Below, in pieces: positions 15,401 through 20,590 of a stretch of 20,590 nt of DNA; positions within the stretch are counted from its first letter, which is position 1; every line of letters begins with the position of its first letter. Source of the stretch: JACNKJ01 sp964440095. GTDB taxonomy: Bacteria; Krumholzibacteriota; Krumholzibacteriia; JACNKJ01. Made by a program: the position numbers and the translations under genes. Under the pieces are notes generated by a model. The model searched no databases. It saw nothing but the letters and a program-made list of their open reading frames with translations, and had not been told where the DNA came from. The DNA lies in contig CAYTPZ010000036.1 in the NCBI GenBank assembly GCA_964440095.1, positions 1-20,590 on the forward strand. The letters run 5' to 3'.

Positions 15401-15916
15401 GATGTTCGAGAGATCATCGACCAAGAAGGTTTTGCGTGCGTACCAGGTTTTGATGGACCAGTGCACCACGGTGTCGTCGTCGCCGTCTCCGTAGCCGATA
15501 CTGGTCGGCCCTTCAAGCCAGTCGGAATCGTCGTAGGCGATCTCGCGCCAGTCGGCGGGAGGCTCCACGTTGCCGGGCCGGTACTTCACCAGATCGTGAT
15601 GATCAAGCAGGGTTTCCCAGTGAGCCATCCAGAAGCTGCGGTCTTTGCCCGAGGCGAATACGAGCAGGGTGGAGTCGGCGGGGATCGTGCAACCTGGGAA
15701 GGTCCACCTGAAGGGATTGCTCTCGCGGTCGGAAAGGCCGAAACCCGTCAAATCGAGGTCGCCGGGACCGGTGTTGCAGAGTTCAATCCAATCGGCGGAG
15801 TCGCCATCTTCATCAAGAAGGGTCTCTAAGTTGCTGCCCTGCAATTCGTTGAAGGATTGGACCCGGGCTGTCCAAGGAGTGAGGCATAGCAGAATTATGG
15901 CAAGTAGTCGCGTCAC
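12413..15916 (-). CDS. Secreted multidomain CotH-kinase/lamin-tail protein with FlgD/T9SS-like C-terminus
   Basis: This 1167-residue exported protein starts at GTG 15916 behind AGAGGG, with a signal peptide (1-21). Domains in order: first half of a lamin-tail domain (22-95), an inserted beta-galactosidase-like jelly roll (about 97-270), the remaining lamin-tail strands (about 290-350), a chitobiase C-terminal-type domain (360-437), a CotH kinase domain (about 441-755), an InlB-type bacterial repeat (832-907), a second, complete lamin-tail domain (912-1065), and a C-terminal FlgD-Ig/sorting module (1082-1167) with WPNPFNPSVSLRF and GLYFARF. The CotH core shows FGNTDWPAGNVKFWR and LLFDTDFGLG; CotH proteins are kinase-fold enzymes, and spore-coat CotH phosphorylates proteins. 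Location at the cell surface is likely. The substrate is unknown. It is monocistronic and tail-to-tail with the MinD-type gene. Confidence 0.9.
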   Translation of the reverse strand: MTRLLAIILLCLTPWTARVQSFNELQGSNLETLLDEDGDSADWIELCNTGPGDLDLTGFGLSDRESNPFRWTFPGCTIPADSTLLVFASGKDRSFWMAHWETLLDHHDLVKYRPGNVEPPADWREIAYDDSDWLEGPTSIGYGDGDDDTVVHWSIKTWYARKTFLVDDLSNIGAVAFHMDYDDGYVAYLNGVEFSRGHMGDPGPPPPHDAYAESPREATIFLGNRPESKFIFDNSLLMEGENVLAVQVHNIDINSQDLSMIPFLTLGMHSPPVGARGLSETLFSQVPQLHASFEINPGNESLFLTAPGGQLIDQANLPAHALDHSFGRYPDGDGPWFIHETPTPWMPNSDQGQSGYTETPEFSEEGGFYSGSVSVELETESPLAEIRYTLDASDPHEGSPLYQFPIPISETRVLRARAFQAGKAPSDIATHTYFFGEESSLPIISLATDPPNLWDEEIGIYVLGDDYYPGFPYYGANFWQDWERPAHLEYFEPEGELGFSMGLGLKIHGGMTRAFEQKSLRLMARQGYGKSHFDYPLFPEKDIDEFKRILLRNSGNDWCRSMLRDGLVHRSVAGTSVDRMAYEPALVFLNGEYWGIHNLRERIGKYYLQENHDVDPEAVDILEFRWEVVEGDSTHYRAMLDFIESNDLSDPANYEFVGTQMNLEEFSDYWIFQVFFGNTDWPAGNVKFWRPRTPEGRWRWLLFDTDFGLGYWNNYSFDTLSWSMAEDGSGQNQPWSTYLIRKLLENEEFERRFINRYADHLNTRLRAEVLGDLSQDLRAGIEAEIARHQEHWNYSYESWQSDMAVVEEFVQLRPAVARGHLRLKFGLSSEWTLTVNVSPPGTGSVQLEAIEVNEAWSGNYFMGVPVEVTALPAPGFEFSGWSDPLITGANALIVAAGDSSLVAHFQEAAGARVVINEINYNAPDESDPGDWVELHNYGSEAVDISSWIFTDEDVEHTFLIPPGTTLAADDYLVLCEELLQFETYFPGLPGVIGDLGFGFSGGGEELSLFNSDSMLMDRVHYDDSPPWPLEADGFGPTLELISADSDNALPASWAASYVFLGTPGEVNSVTSGTAADPKLPSALVFSEPWPNPFNPSVSLRFGLPKKAFVRLELFDLRGRRVGKLVNTRLDAGYHEFTWNAQGRASGLYFARFQAGDKVYSKKLLLLK

Positions 15917-15946
15917 GGAATCCCTCTTGGGGTGGTGGACGCATCA

Positions 15947-15955
15947 ATTATAGCA
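15947..15955 (-). promoter_or_regulatory. Extended -10 promoter of the CotH gene
   Basis: On the minus strand the sequence reads TGC-TATAAT, a perfect -10 with the extended TGn element, about 30 bases upstream of the GTG start. The base at the -35 position (about 15970-15975) is poor, as is usual for extended -10 promoters. It lies between the relic gene and the CotH start. Confidence 0.6.
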
Positions 15956-15977
15956 CGAGGCGGACGGGCGAATGGGC

Positions 15978-16190
15978 CTAGTCTTCCTTGGGCCGCGTCA
16001 TGGAGATGGCCACGTCGCTGTTAAACAGCAGTGGTTCACGATCCAGCGTGAAACTGCCGCCGGCTTTGATGCGCTCCAGACGGAAATGCCGGTTGCGCAG
16101 GGTGGTGTCCGAATCCACTTCCCATTGTAAACCCTGAAAAAGCGGCTGACTCTTTACGGCCGTGGGCAGGCGCAGGTGATAGAGCAGAGA
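15978..16190 (-). pseudogene. hmgA: Homogentisate 1,2-dioxygenase N-terminal relic
   Basis: About 70 codons match the N-terminal region of short bacterial homogentisate dioxygenases: SLLYHLRLPTAV at the start, then a conserved LRNRHFRLERIKAGG block and LLFNSDVAISMTRPKED, followed by TAG at 15978-15980. The first ~40 residues and the whole catalytic part (the family is about 380 residues) are missing. The segment is directly joined, in a different frame, to an HPPD relic, so it has no start of its own. The intact enzyme opens the ring of homogentisate in tyrosine catabolism. This fragment cannot be active. Confidence 0.8.
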
Positions 16191-16347
16191 TGATTTCGTA
16201 GAAGAGCGTGGGGCGACCCTGCACCGGCTTGGTGAAAAGCTGCAAGAGGTATCCCCGGTCGTCGCGGTCCACGAGGATCTTGAGCTTGCGCAGAACCTCG
16301 ATGTCCTCGTCGATGGCGCCCACACGCTCGGTAAGCACCTCCATATC
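16189..16347 (-). pseudogene. hppD: 4-hydroxyphenylpyruvate dioxygenase C-terminal relic
   Basis: About 52 codons match the C-terminal catalytic region of HPPD: EVLTERVGAIDED, then LKILVDRDDRGYLLQLFTKP and GRPTLFYEII. This covers the conserved Q-x-F-T-K-P strand and the F-x-E-I-I metal-site strand whose Glu is an iron ligand in the family. The remaining C-terminal segment (QR..G.GFG.GNFKALFE in intact enzymes) is replaced, after EII, by the homogentisate dioxygenase relic in another frame. Upstream of about 16347 similarity stops. The intact enzyme makes homogentisate. This copy is dead. Confidence 0.85.
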
Positions 16348-16483
16348 CCCCCGTCTCGGCCCTCGGGTCAAGGTGACCACGATCTTACGATTTCAGGACC
16401 TTGTTGACCCCTTTGGGCTTTCCCCTTGCCAGCGGCCGCTCGCCGGGGCAAGATTCCAGAGATCCCGTTTCCCAGGAGGAGCC

Positions 16484-16921
16484 ATGCCCAAAGTTAGCGA
16501 CCTGCTCAAGAGAAAGGGCAGCGAAGTCGCCTCGGTCAGCGAGAGTGATTCGGTGCTCAAGGCCGCCCATCTCATGAACGACCACAAGATCGGTTCGGTC
16601 GTGGTCACCGACGGAGAAAAGGTGGTGGGCATCTTCACCGAGAGGGATATCCTCGTTCGAGTCGTGGCCGCCGAGAAAGATTCTGCCGCCACCAAGGTGG
16701 GCGATGTGATGACCCGTCCCGTGGCCGCCTGCTGTCCGCATACCGATTTGGAAGAGTGTAAAAGCGTCATTTCGAGTAAACGAATTCGCCATTTGCCGGT
16801 GGTGGACGACGGTAGGCTTGTGGGAATTGTCACCAGCGGCGACTTGCTGGCCCAGGAAGCCAAGGAGCAGGCGGAGACCATCGAGTACCTCTACGACTAC
16901 CTCTACGGTAAACAGCCGTAA
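16484..16921 (+). CDS. Two-CBS-domain protein
   Basis: This 145-residue cytoplasmic protein is a Bateman pair and little else: CBS1 about residues 14-65 (VSESDSVLKAAHLMNDHKIGS, VVGIFTERDILVRV) and CBS2 about 73-125 (VGDVMTRPVAACCPHTDL, IRHLPVVDDGRLVGIVTSGDLL), followed by a helical tail (AKEQAETIEYLYDYLYG). CBS pairs bind adenosyl ligands such as AMP, ATP or SAM, and stand-alone members act as energy sensors or partners of enzymes. The ATG at 16484 follows AGGAGGA; the frame is open from 16208 across the relic region, which is not coding. A terminator follows. The partner is unknown. Confidence 0.92.
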   Translation: MPKVSDLLKRKGSEVASVSESDSVLKAAHLMNDHKIGSVVVTDGEKVVGIFTERDILVRVVAAEKDSAATKVGDVMTRPVAACCPHTDLEECKSVISSKRIRHLPVVDDGRLVGIVTSGDLLAQEAKEQAETIEYLYDYLYGKQP

Positions 16922-16955
16922 ATCCCCAATAAGCAAGTATTTGCAGGCTGGAATG

Positions 16956-16979
16956 CGCCCTTCATTCGGAGGGCGTTTT
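16956..16979 (+). terminator. Intrinsic terminator of the CBS gene
   Basis: CGCCCT (16956-16961) pairs with AGGGCG (16970-16975), and two more inner pairs including a G-T close a small loop. TTTT follows at 16976-16979. It lies 34 bases after the CBS stop. Confidence 0.8.
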
Positions 16980-17024
16980 CCTGTGCGCACCCCCTTGTTT
17001 TTCGAGTTCTTTGTCTCTAATTTC

Positions 17025-17039
17025 TGTCGTTCGACGACA
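17025..17039 (+). promoter_or_regulatory. Hairpin in the pnt operon leader
   Basis: TGTCGT-TCG-ACGACA is a perfect six-pair hairpin in the leader, 64 bases before the pntAA start. Just upstream is a weak promoter-like arrangement, TTGTTT (16995-17000) and TCTAAT (17016-17021), with a short 15-base spacer. The hairpin may mark an operator or an mRNA 5' stem. No regulator is identified. Confidence 0.3.
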
Positions 17040-17103
17040 CTGTGGCGGCTTCCCTAAGGAATGCTCGCCCGAGATATTTTCTCTCAGGGAGGGAGCGAAA
17101 CCG

Positions 17104-18285
17104 ATGATTATTGGAGTTCCCAAGGAAAGCTATCCCGGCGAGCGGCGGGTGGCCCTTATTCCAGCTTCACTGCAAGCCTTATCCAAGGCCGGCATGGAAG
17201 TCATCGTGGAGGAAGGAGCCGGTTTAGATGCCGGATTCACCGACGCGGAATTCACGGAAAAGGGCGCCAAGATCGTCTCCCGTGACGAGGTCTTCTCCAA
17301 GGGGGAGATCATTCTTCAGGTTCGGAACCACGGCGCCAACCAGGAAGCCGGCAAGGCCGATCTGCCCAAATTCAAAAAGGGCCAGATCGTAATCGGCACC
17401 GCCGAGCCTCTGTCCGAACTGGATGCCGCGGGGGAGCTGGCCGCCACGGGTGTAACGCACTTTGCCCTCGAGCTGGTACCTCGCATCACACGCGCCCAGA
17501 GTATGGACATCCTTTCGTCCATGGCCACGGTGGCCGGCTACAAGGCCGTGATCATGGCCAGCGATCACCTTCCCCGCATGTTTCCCATGATGATGACCGC
17601 CGCGGGCACCATTGCTCCGGCACGGGTTTTCGTCATCGGCGCGGGTGTTGCGGGTCTGCAGGCCATCGCCAGCGCGAAGAAGGCGGGCGCCAAGGTGCTC
17701 GCTTATGACATTCGTCCTGCGGTGAAAGAGCAGATCGAATCGCTGGGCGGTAAGTTCCTGGAAATGGATCTCGGCACGGAAGACGCCGAGGACAAGGGCG
17801 GATACGCCAAGGAACAGAGTGACGAGACCATCCAGAAGCAGCGCCAGATGATGAAGGACGCCATCGCCGACAGCGACGTGGTCATTACCACGGCCGCCAT
17901 CCCCGGCCGCAAGGCGCCCATCCTGGTGACGCGCGACATGGTTGAAGGCATGGTCACCGGTTCGGTGGTTGTGGACCTGGCCGCCGAGCGTGGTGGAAAC
18001 GTGGAAGGTACGGAAGCCGGCAAGGAAGTCGTGATAGGCGGCGTCACCATTCTCGGTCCCGAGAATCTGCCCGCTACGGTGCCCTACCACGCCAGCCAGA
18101 TGTACGCCAAGAACGTGGTCACCTTCCTTCAGAACATGCTGAACAAGGAAGGCCAACTCGAGATGAATCTCGAGGACGAGATCATCAAGGACACGCTGGT
18201 CTGCAAAGACGGCGAAGTCGTCAACGTGCGCATGCGCGAACTGATGGGCCTTGCTGCGCCCGCGACGGAAGGGAGTGATGCCTGA
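17104..18285 (+). CDS. pntAA: Proton-translocating NAD(P) transhydrogenase subunit alpha, part 1 (domain I)
   Basis: This 393-residue NAD(H)-binding subunit (domain I) of the Re/Si-specific transhydrogenase is related to alanine dehydrogenase. Visible are the N-terminal IGVPKESYPGERRVALIP, the LVPRITRAQSMDILSSMAT segment that contacts NAD, the Rossmann glycine motif GAGVAG (179-184) and the LAYDIRPAVKEQIESLGGKF block. The ATG at 17104 is used because the family N-terminus begins there, after GGGAGG; the frame opens at 17011. It shares one base with pntAB (TGATG). The membrane helices normally fused to the E. coli alpha chain are on the separate pntAB gene, the Rhodospirillum type. Confidence 0.97.
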   Translation: MIIGVPKESYPGERRVALIPASLQALSKAGMEVIVEEGAGLDAGFTDAEFTEKGAKIVSRDEVFSKGEIILQVRNHGANQEAGKADLPKFKKGQIVIGTAEPLSELDAAGELAATGVTHFALELVPRITRAQSMDILSSMATVAGYKAVIMASDHLPRMFPMMMTAAGTIAPARVFVIGAGVAGLQAIASAKKAGAKVLAYDIRPAVKEQIESLGGKFLEMDLGTEDAEDKGGYAKEQSDETIQKQRQMMKDAIADSDVVITTAAIPGRKAPILVTRDMVEGMVTGSVVVDLAAERGGNVEGTEAGKEVVIGGVTILGPENLPATVPYHASQMYAKNVVTFLQNMLNKEGQLEMNLEDEIIKDTLVCKDGEVVNVRMRELMGLAAPATEGSDA

Positions 18286-18572
18286 TGGACCTTATATCCA
18301 TCCTTACGCTCTTCGTGCTGGCGATTTTCGTCGGCTTCGAAATCATCACGAAAGTACCCCCGACACTGCACACGCCGCTGATGTCCGGATCGAACGCGAT
18401 CAGCGGCATCACGGTTGTCGGCGCCATTTTGGCCGCCGGTGCCGAAGTGATTCAGGGAGAGAGTCAGCTCTTTCTCTGGCTGGGCCTCGCCGCGGTGATA
18501 TTCGCGACCATTAACGTGGTGGGCGGATTTATGGTCACCCATCGCATGCTCTCAATGTTCCAAAAGAAATAG
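18285..18572 (+). CDS. pntAB: NAD(P) transhydrogenase subunit alpha, part 2 (membrane domain)
   Basis: This 95-residue protein has three hydrophobic helices (ISILTLFVLAIFVGFEIITK; SNAISGITVVGAILAAG; LFLWLGLAAVIFATINVVGG) and the conserved VPPTLHTPLMSGSNAISGI segment between the first two. It ends MVTHRMLSMFQKK, as the family does. It forms part of domain II, the proton path, with pntB. The stop overlaps the ribosome binding site of pntB (AGGAGGAGGA). Confidence 0.96.
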   Translation: MDLISILTLFVLAIFVGFEIITKVPPTLHTPLMSGSNAISGITVVGAILAAGAEVIQGESQLFLWLGLAAVIFATINVVGGFMVTHRMLSMFQKK

Positions 18573-18584
18573 GAGGAGGAAGAC

Positions 18585-19985
<1,401 letters not shown>

Positions 19986-20009
19986 GGTTTCAATCAGAGT
20001 AATGAGAGC

Positions 20010-20037
20010 GCCGGGCCGGAGGGTCCGGCATTTTTTT
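20010..20037 (+). terminator. Intrinsic terminator of the pnt operon
   Basis: GCCGGGCC (20010-20017) pairs with GGTCCGGC (20022-20029), with one G-T wobble and a GGAG loop, followed by A and seven T residues. It is 24 bases after the pntB stop. Confidence 0.92.
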
Positions 20038-20057
20038 ATGCGGTCGAAGACAGAATA

Positions 20058-20075
20058 CCACGGGTTTACCCGTGG
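20058..20075 (+). repeat. Left-end hairpin of the IS200/IS605 element
   Basis: Seven perfect pairs (CCACGGG with CCCGTGG) close a TTTA loop. TnpA dimers of the family recognise such subterminal imperfect palindromes as single-stranded DNA. Confidence 0.7.
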
Positions 20076-20107
20076 ATGAATGAGCCCGGCGGCGGTATCC
20101 TGCGGGG

Positions 20108-20533
20108 ATGGAAGTTGTCAAGACGGCTCATAGTGTCTATTGCCTGCAGTGCCATGCGGTTTGGGTCTGCAAATACCGCCGCCGGATCCTGAATCCCGGT
20201 GTCCGTGGCTACTTGCAAAAAGTGCTGCCCAAGCTGCTGCGAAGCATGCCCGGCGTGAGCGTGGAGTCGATTGGCTTTGGCCATGACCATTTGCACATGG
20301 TCATGGTGATCCCGCCGAAGTACAGCATTGCCGCCGTGATGGGGCAGCTGAAAAGACAATCGGCTTCACACCTGCGAAGGCAGTTTCCATGGCTAAGCCG
20401 TGTGTACTGGAAAGAGAATATCGTGTGGTCGCCGGGCTATTTCGTCAGCAGCGTGGGCATTGATGAAGAGACGATCAAGCGCTACGTGGAGCACCAAGGA
20501 CAGCAGGATTCTGACCTGCCCCCAGTTTTGTGA
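20108..20533 (+). CDS. tnpA: IS200/IS605-family Y1 transposase TnpA
   Basis: This 141-residue HUH single-strand transposase is full length for the IS200 group. Visible are the VWVCKYRRRIL strand, the metal-binding HUH pair in FGHDHLHMVMVIPP (H-L-H), the QLKRQSASHLRRQFP region and, near the C-terminus, WSPGYFVSSVGIDEETIKRYVEHQ, whose Tyr is the predicted nucleophile. No frameshift is seen. The ribosome binding site is weak (GCGGGG directly before ATG), common in this group. The gene may be mobile and active. Confidence 0.92.
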   Translation: MEVVKTAHSVYCLQCHAVWVCKYRRRILNPGVRGYLQKVLPKLLRSMPGVSVESIGFGHDHLHMVMVIPPKYSIAAVMGQLKRQSASHLRRQFPWLSRVYWKENIVWSPGYFVSSVGIDEETIKRYVEHQGQQDSDLPPVL

Positions 20534-20563
20534 CTACACCCAGAGTTAGGATGCGGCCGCGAT

Positions 20564-20583
20564 AGGTGGTCCTGGGACCACCT
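20564..20583 (+). repeat. Hairpin downstream of tnpA, candidate right end
   Basis: AGGTGGTCC and GGACCACCT form a nine-pair perfect stem with a two-base TG loop, unusually strong for this short interval. There is no T-run, so a terminator is unlikely. It does not match the left hairpin in sequence, so it may instead be flanking DNA. Confidence 0.5.
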
Positions 20584-20590
20584 CCGGTGC

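Larger units (their letters stand above)
20058..20590 (+). mobile_element. IS200/IS605-family insertion sequence, right end uncertain
   Basis: A hairpin CCACGGG-TTTA-CCCGTGG (20058-20075) lies 32 bases before a Y1 transposase gene, as the left-end hairpin of IS200/IS605 elements does. A second hairpin, AGGTGGTCC-TG-GGACCACCT (20564-20583), lies about 30 bases after the gene and may be the right end. These elements have no terminal inverted repeats or target duplication, so the exact ends cannot be fixed from sequence alone and the right border may lie beyond the window. No tnpB is seen in the 57 bases that remain. Confidence 0.7.

Noticed and set aside
16208..16483. N-terminal extension of the CBS frame
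   Set aside because: This 92-codon extension is antisense to the HPPD relic, is Ser/Arg-rich and unlike any domain; the CBS gene has a strong ribosome binding site at its ATG 16484.

Overview
The window looks like chromosomal DNA from an uncultured, GC-rich, Gram-negative bacterium, most plausibly of the FCB superphylum (Krumholzibacteriota, Eisenbacteria or Latescibacteria-like). The evidence is a very large secreted CotH/lamin-tail protein ending in an FlgD/T9SS-like 'WPNPFNPS' module, a His/Ala-rich N-terminus on F0 subunit a, and a Chlorobi/Bacteroidetes-style epsilon subunit that lacks its helical domain. The phylum assignment is inference.

Layout. 1-484: non-coding, ending in an intrinsic terminator. 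504-7801: a complete F1Fo ATP synthase operon (atpZ, atpI, atpB, atpE, atpF, atpH, atpA, atpG, atpD, atpC) with a candidate promoter and a strong terminator. 7802-8153: non-coding. 8154-9107: nadA (minus strand). 9203-12420: a promoter with a palindromic operator, then a tightly coupled six-gene cluster: DUF134 regulator, DUF5320 Gly/Arg-rich protein, two NifX-family proteins and two ferredoxin-containing MinD/Mrp-type ATPases. No nitrogenase genes are present. The set resembles the Desulfovibrio ORP/MinD-type cluster and other metal-sulfur cofactor clusters of unknown function. 12413-15916: the CotH protein (minus strand), overlapping the last ATPase gene tail-to-tail. 15978-16347: a relic in which the 3' part of a 4-hydroxyphenylpyruvate dioxygenase gene is joined out of frame to the 5' part of a homogentisate dioxygenase gene. 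16484-16921: a two-CBS-domain protein. 17104-19985: a three-gene proton-translocating transhydrogenase operon (pntAA, pntAB, pntB) with a terminator. 20058 to the window end: an IS200/IS605-type element with an intact Y1 transposase and hairpins on both sides.

How the genes fit together. The ATP synthase and the transhydrogenase both work on the transmembrane proton gradient, the first making ATP and the second driving NADPH formation; NadA supplies the quinolinate precursor of NAD(P). The c subunit lacks the known Na+ ligands, so proton coupling is predicted. The DUF134-to-MinD cluster is the best candidate for an under-described system: a self-contained regulator, cofactor-carrier and Fe-S ATPase module with its own operator. 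The HPPD/HGD relic suggests that an ancestor degraded tyrosine through homogentisate and that this copy of the pathway was lost.
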